Under the pieces are notes generated by a model. The model was not told where the DNA came from and did not search any database. It worked only from the letters and a program-made list of their open reading frames with translations. Source: Paenibacillus anaericanus (GTDB lineage: Bacteria > Bacillota > Bacilli > Paenibacillales > Paenibacillaceae). From it: 64,000 nucleotides of DNA. Every line of letters starts with the position of its first letter. The first letter of the stretch is position 1. Shown one piece after another: positions 55,401-62,870 of this stretch. Location: positions 236,536 through 300,535 of the forward strand of contig NZ_RZNY01000002.1 of NCBI RefSeq assembly GCF_003994475.1, written 5' to 3'. Position numbers and translations under genes: made by a program.

Positions 55401-57177
55401 CGCCAATTGCAAATCCGATAACTTTTGTTGCAGGTTTAACATCCAACATATATGTCGCACTTTGTAAGGACGGTGCATCCATGTTCATTACGTTGCCATT
55501 GATATTAGAAAATTTTAATACCCGATTACTGCCTTCTGTAATAATAGTAGCATCAGCACCATTCCAAGTACCCTTAATCCCATCTTCGAAATCATTACTG
55601 TATTGTACAATTTGTTTTGGTTCAATGATCTGATTCGTATACTGTACATTGTCGATCTGTAGTTCTACAGTGCTTCTGATGCGAAGACCGAAGCGCCCAG
55701 CTGCTTCAGAAAATTTATCAAAGGTAATGTCGCCAATCAACTTTTTATTCATATATACCGTTATCGTCTTACCATTAAAATTGAACATGAGATTGTTCCA
55801 GCGCCCTTGAATCGGATAAGGAATCTCTTGCTTAGTTCCCCAACCCGCATTGGCCTCTGGGATCCAGCTACTTGGATCAACCCCGAGTTCATTGAAGATG
55901 CTAGCTGAATCATTCATTCTGAAACCAAAAGCAAATCCTTGTCCACTACCCAGTTTGTCTGGATTGATCAGTTTGAAGTCTAACGAAAGTGTACCTTGTT
56001 GAATCTCTGGTGAGTCTAAATCCACGCCTCGTTCGCTTGACCCTTTTTTGAGGGAGAGAACTCTATTCCCCGTAGTTAGATCCGTCACGACCGTTGCATT
56101 TAACCCTGACCAATGAGGGGTATAACTCGGATCTTCATAATTTTGAACATAATCAACAATGTTCGAAGGTTTCTCCTTCGTCCCTACTCCTTCAATACGT
56201 AAACTCTTGATGGCAATTTCTCCTGTTGCATAGCGCTTATACAGACCTATCTGGCCTAATCCTGACAACTGACTCAATAAATCTGTATCCTTATTGTAAT
56301 AAGTCACACCATCAACATTGACAAGAAGCTTTGTACCACTGAAGCCGATCTGAATGTGATAATCCGTATCCATTTTGAGTTCTGGTCCATTAAATGTTTC
56401 CCAGTCCCCTGTACCATCCGGACTCTGAATAACCCAATCCGTTTGGGCATCATAACGGATAGACAATCCTTGTTTACTATCATTAGATCCTAGAACAAAA
56501 CCAATATTACCTTGGGTTGTACTTGTATAACGCATCGTTGTATCAATGATTCCCGCGGACAACCATGGAGCTTTGTCCCAAGTTGCTACAGCTCCACTAC
56601 CTCCTAAATTACTAATCGCTACTGTCAATCCGTTATTTACAGAAGTTGTTCCAGATCCATTGACGAAAGTCATAGCTTCCGGTTCCATAGACTGATAATT
56701 ATTCGTGTAGGATACAACTTCTTGATCATCTGGAACATTATTCTTTAAATCATCTAGGAATGTATCTATATCTACATTTCCGGTAGTTGCCTTACTCTTT
56801 TCTAGCACAGTAATTATAGCTTCAGCTTTAACACTCGTTCCTTCTGCGCTGCCCTCTACGTTAAAAGTCCCTTCCTGCGCATAGTCAGAAAGTTCGATCA
56901 TTTCCCAGCTCACTATAACTTCTGTGGTGGTGTTGTCACTGTACACTGCTTCCACTACCGAAGGGAGTTCTGGTTGCTCACCAACGTATGTTTCAATCTT
57001 GATCGGAGGGATACTTTCGATCGTTTTTTCTTGTGCTAAAATCGGCAAATCACCAATTTCTCCTGCTGTAGCATAAGCAGTACTACTTGGCAGTATCATC
57101 AACTGACTTGAAGCTACTAACAAAACCATCATCCAAATAAATAATTTGGATATCATTTTTTTATTTTTTTTCCGCAC
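52441..57177 (-). CDS. GH101 endo-alpha-N-acetylgalactosaminidase, N-terminal and catalytic part, ends at a frameshift
   Basis: About 1578 residues from a GTG at 57177 (GAGGGGG 9 bases upstream; TTG at 57180 is also possible; the longer frame from 57264 runs through the leader). Order: signal peptide (about 1-38), Big_4 (about 45-115), five successive LamG/concanavalin-like sandwiches (to about 1010), GH101 beta domain, then the catalytic barrel with likely nucleophile D1466 in FYYIDVY and acid/base E1492 in GTEFSGP. The frame stops at KYMQLSVC, where the family expects KYMQHF. Family GH101 releases core-1 O-glycans from mucin-type proteins outside the cell. See the frameshift finding. Confidence 0.85.
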   Translation of the reverse strand: MRKKNKKMISKLFIWMMVLLVASSQLMILPSSTAYATAGEIGDLPILAQEKTIESIPPIKIETYVGEQPELPSVVEAVYSDNTTTEVIVSWEMIELSDYAQEGTFNVEGSAEGTSVKAEAIITVLEKSKATTGNVDIDTFLDDLKNNVPDDQEVVSYTNNYQSMEPEAMTFVNGSGTTSVNNGLTVAISNLGGSGAVATWDKAPWLSAGIIDTTMRYTSTTQGNIGFVLGSNDSKQGLSIRYDAQTDWVIQSPDGTGDWETFNGPELKMDTDYHIQIGFSGTKLLVNVDGVTYYNKDTDLLSQLSGLGQIGLYKRYATGEIAIKSLRIEGVGTKEKPSNIVDYVQNYEDPSYTPHWSGLNATVVTDLTTGNRVLSLKKGSSERGVDLDSPEIQQGTLSLDFKLINPDKLGSGQGFAFGFRMNDSASIFNELGVDPSSWIPEANAGWGTKQEIPYPIQGRWNNLMFNFNGKTITVYMNKKLIGDITFDKFSEAAGRFGLRIRSTVELQIDNVQYTNQIIEPKQIVQYSNDFEDGIKGTWNGADATIITEGSNRVLKFSNINGNVMNMDAPSLQSATYMLDVKPATKVIGFAIGDGAIVKYDGSKWVLLNKGGDSTDFVASDANNSIPSPYIWNKVGLQYSDSSVTLSINGAKLQANLPAGQFGEGRFGVFAQDFIYIDNVVFTEEFFDMNTSSSHTDKMSYEEYYEGDSIVNWEGINGTAQVSNGYLLGTIDAGIIAVNKDVTPVLNGIYQVKMQSDGVAGIKLGNIAIYEESPGNWKYKLDGSNAAIAIGSAVALASNKDYTLRVQKIENELSLYVNGIMVGSVTVSGYTSGSFGIYNSGTQAIQVKIDAITAEEIRVYAPDYSTQNWGPLDSSKPTVISNGNSQIQLNMPGVSLAVDKDSPKFADQIVTFDYQTNVSAGADGGRYGFILRGSAADKYVGVVHDINGKWKISASNGNEVSFPNIYQMKENTNYHIELRLVGTTISLTITDPDGVATDMGSVSEESMTVVPGWFGLRSWYGAKTMTVSNLKIVELESLPKLKLAQETDTIEKDGLTVTVYKDFPGIVDYQIDNHMLQADVEQTNSLKINNKDYVPRTVSKKESDSKYLYTMTFDEIGVVIDGHLEVKANNVVRFEIDKVSETSDFLVRSIQMNNSLIHVNSSMKDATYAWSKSNGEWHGVSEELVDDLSLMKQSGTSGITMAMVSGDGLGASVEDNVMSGGNKLIITTEKKPLVNKVTVKPGSWTYRHLQSSETEELPWYEVVVTGERNNDGKTDWQDAAVAYRTEIYVEPFGAQDMKNNMMYIAFNFASQANDPFLNTLDTGKVLYNYTDGFGQMILDKGYQAEGHDDDIPSYSNIGVRQGGLEDFNYLIDEGDKYNLSVGVHLNATEYQLDANELDYSNLTGATANGPTTDKLSKGWDWIDTAYYVDQTKDVLSGELKSRFTNLYNLTKDPNDPNDPTLDFYYIDVYTGNDYNAFKLLQYANDLGIKVGTEFSGPMEPGVDFVHWGPDLGYPNKGNKSVLSRMVKNNLDIFVGNALFKGQKIPGVTTWGDSKPDVQQGVTVFFNEVLPTKYMQLSVC

Positions 57178-57226
57178 CAAATCATTCCCCCTCATTAGGC
57201 TATTAAATAAAATTACCTCACATGAT

Positions 57227-57241
57227 AAGTAAGCGTTTGCA
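57227..57241 (-). promoter_or_regulatory. cre-like CcpA site upstream of the GH101 gene
   Basis: AAGTAAGCGTTTGCA matches the cre consensus WTGNAANCGNWNNCW at 14 of 15 positions. It lies about 50 bases upstream of the start codon, in leader or promoter DNA, so glucose repression of the GH101 enzyme is plausible. A clear -35/-10 pair could not be assigned. Confidence 0.6.
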
Positions 57242-57502
57242 AAATTGCTGTAATAAAAAAACACTTCTGCTCCTTTGGATGTTAGGGTGTTAGACTCCTT
57301 TCCGAGTAATCATTTGAAACTTTAGTAGATATATAGGATGACTTCCACAACATATTACTTTTTTGATTTTATCAATTTGTGCTTTTATTAGCTTTCAAAA
57401 AGCAACCCAAAACAGACGAACTGTTTGAAATACGGAACTAAATTCAGAATTTGATTAAGTAACTTGGCACGTACTGAATAGTTTTATTTTTTATCTGTCC
57501 AC
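57242..57502. other. Intergenic region between divergent GH101 and AraC genes
   Basis: AT-rich stretch of about 260 bases with no gene that I can support. It presumably holds the GH101 promoter and AraC binding sites, but I see no convincing repeat apart from the cre-like site at its edge. Confidence 0.5.
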
Positions 57503-57531
57503 TTGACAGGGATATGACCACCCTGCAAAAT
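57503..57531 (+). promoter_or_regulatory. Promoter of the AraC gene
   Basis: A perfect -35 TTGACA (57503-57508), 17-base spacer and CAAAAT (57526-57531; 4 of 6 to consensus). The expected start point lies about 47 bases before the GTG. Confidence 0.55.
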
Positions 57532-57584
57532 AAGAAACAATCAGAAATCATGATCATCTTTAGAACACTATCGGGGGGATTACT

Positions 57585-58445
57585 GTGAAGAGAGATGTTG
57601 AACTCCTATATCATGGGCTAGAACAAAACATGATCTATAATGCATTACAGCGCACGCTGAAGCCAGGATATTTCTTTGGACCCCACTGCCATAGTAATGT
57701 GGAGATTTGTTTAATGAAAGAAGGAGAATGCGACATCATTGTAAATGGTGAAGCGATTACCGTTCACAAGGGTGAGCTAATGGTCATCTTCTCTCATATG
57801 ATTCACTCTTTTCATGTAAAGTCGGATCAACCAGCAGTTTTTTTACAAATTCATTTTTCTCCGGAGTGCTTTATAGCTACAGACCAAAAAGTCAATGAAA
57901 GCATAAAGTTCTTGCATTATATGACAGATGGACATAGTGCTTATACTTTTCATTCATTTACGGATCAGCTTTTATCGTGTGTTGAGCGAATTTGCGAAGA
58001 AACGAATAATGAAACAGGTGTGTATCACGTACCACTGGCTAATATTTATATTTACGAAATGCTGTTTCTACTTTCTCGCGAGATTGAACAGAGTGTTCGC
58101 AAAGTGTATAGCGTAGATAATCCCATCGCAATTCGAGCTATCCATTTCATTAATCAAAATATGGAAAATAATATTTCACTTGATGATGTAGCTCAGAACT
58201 GTAACGTAACAACGAGGTATCTATCGAAAATTTTTAAAAAATATGTCAACATAACGGTAAAAGACTACATATGTATTGCTAAATTAGATAAAGCCATGAA
58301 TTATATATGTAATACAGAATTCTCAATCACAGAAATATCCTCCAAACTCGGATTTTCAAGTGCACAATATTTCTCATCAGTATTCAAGAAATACAGTGGC
58401 GTCACGCCAAAAGAATTTAAAAATCTCCGTACTAAGGATATTTAG
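57585..58445 (+). CDS. AraC family transcriptional regulator with cupin sensor domain
   Basis: A 286-residue regulator: N-terminal cupin (PHCHSNVEICLMKEGECDI, about 33-51; HKGELMVIFSHMIHSF, about 65-80) and C-terminal double HTH (ISLDDVAQNCNVTTRYLSKI and FSITEISSKLGFSSAQYFSS, about 195-275). GTG start with GGGGGG 8 bases upstream. Divergent from the GH101 gene, it probably activates it in response to a sugar, as such pairs do in Paenibacillus (inference). Confidence 0.92.
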   Translation: MKRDVELLYHGLEQNMIYNALQRTLKPGYFFGPHCHSNVEICLMKEGECDIIVNGEAITVHKGELMVIFSHMIHSFHVKSDQPAVFLQIHFSPECFIATDQKVNESIKFLHYMTDGHSAYTFHSFTDQLLSCVERICEETNNETGVYHVPLANIYIYEMLFLLSREIEQSVRKVYSVDNPIAIRAIHFINQNMENNISLDDVAQNCNVTTRYLSKIFKKYVNITVKDYICIAKLDKAMNYICNTEFSITEISSKLGFSSAQYFSSVFKKYSGVTPKEFKNLRTKDI

Positions 58446-58459
58446 GTTTGTGATTATGC

Positions 58460-58513
58460 AAAAAAGGAGCTCCTCAAAAGTAGATCTTTCTACTTTTAGG
58501 AAGGCTCCTTTTT
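58460..58513 (+). terminator. Rho-independent terminator of the AraC gene
   Basis: A long stem (AAAAGGAGC/GGCTCCTTTT with inner AAAAGTAGA/TCTACTTTT) is followed by a T-run, 15 bases past the stop. Confidence 0.88.
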
Positions 58514-58667
58514 CTACGTTTCACCGCAAGCAGACGAGATAACAAGTCTTGACTTATTAATGCAGGTAAAAATTGAGTGCAACTGTTTTTTACCTGTCTT
58601 TTCAACAAGCCGCTTGAGATAATAACAATAGAAAGTTTCCTTCCAAAATATCCCGGAGGTGGTCCAC

Positions 58668-59597
58668 GTGAAAACGATTAAAAGAATTACTTCAGATACA
58701 ATAAGTGAGTTTGCTCAAAAGATTGAACATGCTAAAGAGAATTTCATACCTATGTTACCCTTTGTAAAAATGCCACTGCATGATTTTGATAGATACAAAT
58801 TTTACAGTGACAAAGGAATTTATTTGATTGATTACATCGGGGATGAGTATTGTCTATACCATCTTTATCATTTAAGTGAGGGGGATGATACTTTAAGAGC
58901 AACGTTAATTCTTCCATCCAATTGGGATAAACGGTTTGAAATTATCGAACAATCTATTCCGAACATTAAAGAATGGTTTGTGGAAGAAGATGACTCGAAA
59001 AAGTTTATCATTCAATCGCTTGAATATGGTGAAATTGAATATTATCCTACGCTTTCCCACTATTTAATTCCTACCATTGTTAGAAACGGATATGAACCAA
59101 AATATAGAATGTATATGAAAAGGGATGGGAGTCTACCCCTTCCTCAAGTAACTGATCTCGATGAGGGCTTATCAGAAACTAATTATTCGCTTGAACTTCT
59201 AGATGATGTTACAAACTTCTACTATGCATCTACTAACAACTATCGCTATTTCACAAATTGTACTCATGATGAATTTCTAGAAATGCTAGAACAAGATTTC
59301 ACTATTCGAAATTCAAAGTTTATTACCGATGTTCAGGGTAATATTGTGGCTGGTATTATTGTAACTCAGGACTCCGAGAAAGTATGGATTGATAACTTCA
59401 CAGTAAGTCCTGAATATAATAACAGCCGTATTGGTAAATACCTGTTAAGTAAGACAATTATAGATTTGTTCAACAATTGCCCTGACGAGACACTTTATAT
59501 TTATTTAAATAGAGACTGTTATGACGCGATTTCGGCTTGTGAGAACAATGGTTTTGTTCCGTTTGAATTCTGGACGGACATGATTTTCGAGCGATAA
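58668..59597 (+). CDS. GNAT family N-acetyltransferase
   Basis: A 309-residue protein whose C-terminal half is a GNAT domain: DVQGNIVAGIIVTQDSEKVW, IDNFTVSPEYNNSRIGKYLL (about 242-261, with acetyl-CoA loop NSRIGK) and CENNGFVPFEFW at the end. The N-terminal 170 residues (YIGDEYCLYHLYHLSEGDDT) are not a family I recognise. The GTG at 58668 is used because GGAGGTGG lies 5 bases upstream; an earlier in-frame GTG falls inside that site. It lies 34 bases before the CD3324-like gene. Substrate unknown. Confidence 0.85.
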   Translation: MKTIKRITSDTISEFAQKIEHAKENFIPMLPFVKMPLHDFDRYKFYSDKGIYLIDYIGDEYCLYHLYHLSEGDDTLRATLILPSNWDKRFEIIEQSIPNIKEWFVEEDDSKKFIIQSLEYGEIEYYPTLSHYLIPTIVRNGYEPKYRMYMKRDGSLPLPQVTDLDEGLSETNYSLELLDDVTNFYYASTNNYRYFTNCTHDEFLEMLEQDFTIRNSKFITDVQGNIVAGIIVTQDSEKVWIDNFTVSPEYNNSRIGKYLLSKTIIDLFNNCPDETLYIYLNRDCYDAISACENNGFVPFEFWTDMIFER

Positions 59598-59631
59598 CAT
59601 CCTTTTATTAGCACTAATGGAGGTCTATTTA

Positions 59632-59946
59632 TTGAATTATAAAAATGCTAAAGATATATTTCCTCCCGAATTGTTAAGAGAGATTCAAAACTATGTTCAT
59701 GGCGAGAGAGTATATATTCCGCAATTGGAAAATGTGAGAACCGATTGGGGTAAGAAAAGTGGTTCAAGACAGGAGATCACTTTCCGAAATAATGAGATTT
59801 CAAAAAAGCACAAAGATGGATTAAGTATTGATGAATTATCAGAACTCTTCTGTTTGAGCAGTGAGTCCATTCGGAAGATTGTCTACAAAAACTTGAAAAT
59901 TGCAAAAAACTGCATAGAAGGAGATTTAAATGTCGAAGAATTTTAG
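59632..59946 (+). CDS. CD3324-like DNA-binding-type protein
   Basis: A 104-residue protein starting with a TTG, with TGGAGG 8 bases upstream, reading MNYKNAKDIFPPELLREIQN. It matches my memory of the CD3324/Mor-activator-like group: an N-terminal segment YKNAKDIFPPELLREIQNYV, then RNNEISKKHKDGLSIDELSE and CLSSESIRKIVYK, an apparent helix-turn-helix. The role is unknown, probably regulatory. Its 3' end overlaps the next small gene by 17 bases, in a different frame. Confidence 0.7.
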   Translation: MNYKNAKDIFPPELLREIQNYVHGERVYIPQLENVRTDWGKKSGSRQEITFRNNEISKKHKDGLSIDELSELFCLSSESIRKIVYKNLKIAKNCIEGDLNVEEF

Positions 59947-60100
59947 AGGTAAAGGACTATATCACTTACCTTCCAGAGGAAGAGGAACATGTCCTGTTTG
60001 TAAGGCAACGCGCATCAAAGTATTATATACACTTATGACTCAAAATGGTGATAGATTAACTGTATGCAAGAGATGTCGTTATAAAACAGTAAATATTTGA
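59930..60100 (+). CDS. 56-residue zinc-ribbon protein (copy 1)
   Basis: ATG preceded by GAAGGAG at good spacing, inside the end of the CD3324-like gene. The protein carries two cysteine pairs, C21-PV-C24 and C46-KR-C49, within LPSRGRGTCPVCKATRIKVL and LTVCKRCRYKTV, a treble-clef or zinc-ribbon pattern; the N-terminus is basic. It is followed at once by a terminator. About 41 of 56 residues match a second copy at 62632-62802. Function unknown; RNA or protein binding is a possibility. Confidence 0.75.
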   Translation: MSKNFRGKGLYHLPSRGRGTCPVCKATRIKVLYTLMTQNGDRLTVCKRCRYKTVNI

Positions 60101-60108
60101 TGTTACAG

Positions 60109-60138
60109 ACGCCCGAACATTGATGTTTGGGCGTTTTT
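60109..60138 (+). terminator. Rho-independent terminator after zinc-ribbon copy 1
   Basis: ACGCCCGAACAT pairs with ATGTTTGGGCGT, followed by TTTTT, 8 bases past the stop. Nearly the same hairpin follows the second copy. Confidence 0.92.
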
Positions 60139-60203
60139 ATATTTGGGATTAGTCTGAGATTCTTATTATCTGTTCATTACTCTATAAAGGAACAATTGAT
60201 GTC

Positions 60204-60680
60204 TTACGCCCAATCTTTAGCCATTTTTATAAACTGATATGTATTGCCTCGTATGTTATTTTCAAATTCTCCAATCTTTCTAAATCCTATATTTTCATAT
60301 AATCTCATAGCCCGTTGATTAAAATCCACAACCGCTAATTCTAAATAATTATATTTTAATTCAACTCTTCCTTGTTCAAGAATAGTGTTAACAAAATCAA
60401 AACCCGTTCCTTTTCCTGTTAGTGAGGGTTTCATCTGAACACCTACTGCTAAAATCTCTTCTCCATCGTCACCAACATCATAAAACTCACAATTTCCTAT
60501 TAACTCATCATGTTCATTTATTACAGAAAATGCTCTTTCTGAATCAACACTATTGTAGAATCCTGCGATTTTCTCTTCCTGAATATTATTATCATAAAAT
60601 GAGTATATCCCTTCGAAAGTCCAATTAATAAATTCTTGTACATCTTCTATTGTTCTTGTTCTAAGTGTATATGTCGTCAT
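60204..60680 (-). CDS. GNAT family N-acetyltransferase (RimI-like)
   Basis: A 158-residue GNAT domain: VIGNCEFYDVG-like strand (ELIGNCEFYDVGDDGEE), ILAVGVQMKPSLTGKGTGFD (about 77-96) with an acetyl-CoA loop LTGKGTG, and AMRLYENIGFRKIGEF near the C-terminus. The ATG at 60680 has AAAGGGG 8 bases upstream; an earlier in-frame ATG lacks one. Convergent with the zinc-ribbon gene. Substrate unknown. Confidence 0.9.
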   Translation of the reverse strand: MTTYTLRTRTIEDVQEFINWTFEGIYSFYDNNIQEEKIAGFYNSVDSERAFSVINEHDELIGNCEFYDVGDDGEEILAVGVQMKPSLTGKGTGFDFVNTILEQGRVELKYNYLELAVVDFNQRAMRLYENIGFRKIGEFENNIRGNTYQFIKMAKDWA

Positions 60681-60776
60681 CTGGACAGCCCCTTTTGTTG
60701 GAAAAAAATGATAATCCGAGTGTAGCATAGATAATATTCACTGAGAACAACTTTCTACTATTCTCAAGCTCATGTT

Positions 60777-61715
60777 CTATAAATTATCCAGTACATCTTT
60801 ATAGTACTTTCTTAAATGTTCCTTTAAGATAGCAGGTTCTATTATGTTTATGGACTTACCAAAGCTAACAAGATATTTAACTATAAACTCAAGTTCATTT
60901 GGCTCATACCAACCAACAATATAGTTACTTTTATTCTCGGTGATTAGCTCCATAGATGGGAACTGTTGCTGTTGAAAATGCTCTACCCCATCTTGATCTA
61001 TTAAACACTTGAATTCAACAGCCTTTTCAGAAGGTTTCCAGAGCGAATGCGCATTGTGAACATGAATCTCCTGTAAGTCAATTATTGGTTCGATGTCCGT
61101 TATTTCCACAGAAGTAATGCGATCACAGCGAAAAACGCGATAAGCTTGTTTAGTTACATCATAAGCCTGACAGTACCAGTATCCTTTCATTGCATAAATA
61201 GCGATTGGCTGAATGCTACGAGTTCCTTCTCGTTGAGGTGTTTGATAACTGATATTTAACACTTCATTTTTAATAGCAGCGAGCAATAAAGTTTCTAAAT
61301 GTTCACTTTCTTTGATTTGCTCTGTGTTTCGAAAGATTACCCGGTCCTTAATTCTTTCAATATGCTCACGTTGTTTTTCTGCTAATGCGTTTATAAATTT
61401 CTCATGGATTGAATGAAACGATACTTGAAAAGGTAGATCTGAAAAGCTGCTTAGTGCCTGCATTGCAAAATAAAGCGCATAAATTTCTTGGCTGTTAAAA
61501 GAAATCGGGGGTAATGTCATTTGATTTAGTAGATAATAACCTCCATACCGACCGTATTCCACATAAATGGGTGCACCAATCTCCTCTAGCGAAGAAATGT
61601 CTCGTAATGCAGTTCTTTTAGAAATATGAAATTCCCGCATTAAATCTTGCAACGTAAACCGTTGTTTTTGATTGATAAACCGTAGCATTTGATTTAAACG
61701 TTCTGATTTTTTCAT
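60777..61715 (-). CDS. HTH-WYL domain transcriptional regulator (YafY-like)
   Basis: A 312-residue regulator: N-terminal HTH (LQDLMREFHISKRTALRDIS, about 22-41, then GAPIYVEYGRYGGYYL), a helical linker and the WYL ligand domain (ALAEKQ; QPIAIYAMKGYWYCQAYDV, about 172-190) with a C-terminal extension. WYL proteins bind small ligands or nucleic acid. It is divergent from a VOC family gene, 87 bases apart, which is the usual partner arrangement for self-contained resistance or detoxification units. Confidence 0.92.
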   Translation of the reverse strand: MKKSERLNQMLRFINQKQRFTLQDLMREFHISKRTALRDISSLEEIGAPIYVEYGRYGGYYLLNQMTLPPISFNSQEIYALYFAMQALSSFSDLPFQVSFHSIHEKFINALAEKQREHIERIKDRVIFRNTEQIKESEHLETLLLAAIKNEVLNISYQTPQREGTRSIQPIAIYAMKGYWYCQAYDVTKQAYRVFRCDRITSVEITDIEPIIDLQEIHVHNAHSLWKPSEKAVEFKCLIDQDGVEHFQQQQFPSMELITENKSNYIVGWYEPNELEFIVKYLVSFGKSINIIEPAILKEHLRKYYKDVLDNL

Positions 61716-61802
61716 AAAAAGACCTCTTAATGGTGCCGATTTTTGTCACCTTTATTCTATATACTTGTTAGTGTAATAAAAATTTGTTTGGGAGGCAATA
61801 AA

Positions 61803-62246
61803 ATGAATTTTGAAGTAATTCCATTTCTATCGTTGAATGGTCAAGGCGCCGCTGCTATTGAGTTTTATAAGAAATATTTAGGAGCGACTGTTCTTTTTAA
61901 GAAAAACTATAAAGAGATGAAAGAAATGAATCCTAATTTTATTTATGAAGAAGGTCAAGAGGAGTATATTACACATTCCGTTTTACAAATCGGTACGAAT
62001 AAGCTAATGCTTGCTGAGGAATCAATGGACTCTACAATGCCTTGGCAACTAGGTAATAGTTCATCTTTATGTATTCAGTCTCAAGACAAAATCGTTATTA
62101 AAAATCTCTACGACTCACTTATACAACATGAAAGAGTCACCATATTAGTACCTTATGAAGCCAATGTTTTTAGTCCAGGATATGCCATTGTCCGAGATCC
62201 ATTTGGAGTAATTATTCAACTTTGTGTAACCGTACATGAATTTTAA
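61803..62246 (+). CDS. VOC family protein (PhnB/glyoxalase-like)
   Basis: A 147-residue vicinal-oxygen-chelate fold protein: PFLSLNGQGAAAIEFYKKYL at the N-terminus, LMLAEESM, and YAIVRDPFGVIIQL at the C-terminus. PhnB-like members bind a metal or antibiotic but many have no known activity. ATG at 61803 with GGGAGG 7 bases upstream; an earlier in-frame start has no such site. Likely controlled by the divergent WYL regulator. Confidence 0.9.
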   Translation: MNFEVIPFLSLNGQGAAAIEFYKKYLGATVLFKKNYKEMKEMNPNFIYEEGQEEYITHSVLQIGTNKLMLAEESMDSTMPWQLGNSSSLCIQSQDKIVIKNLYDSLIQHERVTILVPYEANVFSPGYAIVRDPFGVIIQLCVTVHEF

Positions 62247-62296
62247 TTACTGTTAGCAAGAGATTTCAGAGTATTAAAGTGAATTTGATGTTACAG

Positions 62297-62326
62297 AAGC
62301 CCAAACATTCTTGTTTGGGCTTTTTT
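62297..62326 (+). terminator. Rho-independent terminator of the VOC gene
   Basis: AAGCCCAAACA pairs with TGTTTGGGCTT followed by a T-run (62319-62326), 51 bases past the stop. Confidence 0.9.
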
Positions 62327-62550
62327 AGGGTTCAATCTAAAAATCAGTGTTTGACAAAGACGAATACAACAGTGGAGTTTTGGAGGAATGTGAACAAGCG
62401 AAGCGTTCACCTTTAAAGGAGGATTTCTACCCTATAATGTCCAATTCAAGAAATCCTCCTTTAACAGTGATGGCAACATCCTCCAAAACGTAACGCTGCT
62501 TCCCACTATAGGGTCAAACAACCGCTGATTTTAGTTTTGAGCCTTTTTTT
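62327..62550 (+). ncRNA. Candidate structured RNA or MITE-like element with nested inverted repeats
   Basis: A 224-bp region with no gene. Outer stem: 62328-62347 pairs with 62525-62543 (ATCAG/CTGAT, TCTAA/TTAG). Next TGTTTGAC (62348-62355) with GTCAAACA (62513-62520), AGTGG (62371) with CCACT (62503), and GTTTTGGAGGAATGT (62377-62391) with ACATCCTCCAAAAC (62476-62489). Inside are two hairpins, GTGAAC/GTTCAC (62390-62410) and a perfect 16-bp pair TTAAAGGAGGATTTCT/AGAAATCCTCCTTTAA (62413-62464). A T7 run (62544-62550) follows the closing stem, as for a terminated transcript. Alternatively it is a miniature transposon with terminal inverted repeats. Confidence 0.5.
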
Positions 62551-62631
62551 GTTCGCGTAGTAAGTCTATTCAAAAAATAATCTACATAAACTTAGTAGGC
62601 ACAAATAATTGTATAGAAGGAGCTAATTTAT

Positions 62632-62802
62632 ATGTCAAAAAATCATAGAGGAAAAGCACTAAGTAAATTACCTTCCAGAGGAAGAGGAACATGCCCTGTT
62701 TGTAAAACAAAGCGCATCAAACTACTATATACACTTCTAACGGAAAATGGCACTAAACTGACGGTATGCAAGAGATGTCAACATAAAACAGTGAGTGTTT
62801 GA
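62632..62802 (+). CDS. 56-residue zinc-ribbon protein (copy 2)
   Basis: ATG preceded by AGAAGGAG and 10 bases of spacer. The protein MSKNHRGKALSKLPSRGRG, then TCPVC and LTVCKRCQHKTVSV, keeps the four cysteines (C21, C24, C46, C49) and length of the copy at 59930. It is followed by the same type of terminator. The two DNA units (ribosome site, gene, hairpin) therefore duplicated as a piece. The CD3324-like gene is not present next to this copy. Confidence 0.75.
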   Translation: MSKNHRGKALSKLPSRGRGTCPVCKTKRIKLLYTLLTENGTKLTVCKRCQHKTVSV

Positions 62803-62809
62803 ATTCACG

Positions 62810-62839
62810 ACGCCCGAACAATTTTGTTTGGGCGTTTTT
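62810..62839 (+). terminator. Rho-independent terminator after zinc-ribbon copy 2
   Basis: ACGCCCGAACA pairs with TGTTTGGGCGT followed by TTTTT, 7 bases past the stop, nearly identical to the hairpin at 60109-60138. Confidence 0.92.
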
Positions 62840-62870
62840 ATTTTAGTTAAATGGCTGGTATGCCTGCATT

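Noticed and set aside
57177-57264. Longer N-terminus of the GH101 protein starting at 57264
   Set aside because: The extra residues cross the cre-like site and precede a clear GAGGGGG ribosome site; the signal peptide fits the start at 57177.
62327-62550. Interpretation of the nested inverted repeats as a T-box or known riboswitch
   Set aside because: I see no T-box AGGGTGGNACCGCG sequence or other riboswitch core that I can name.
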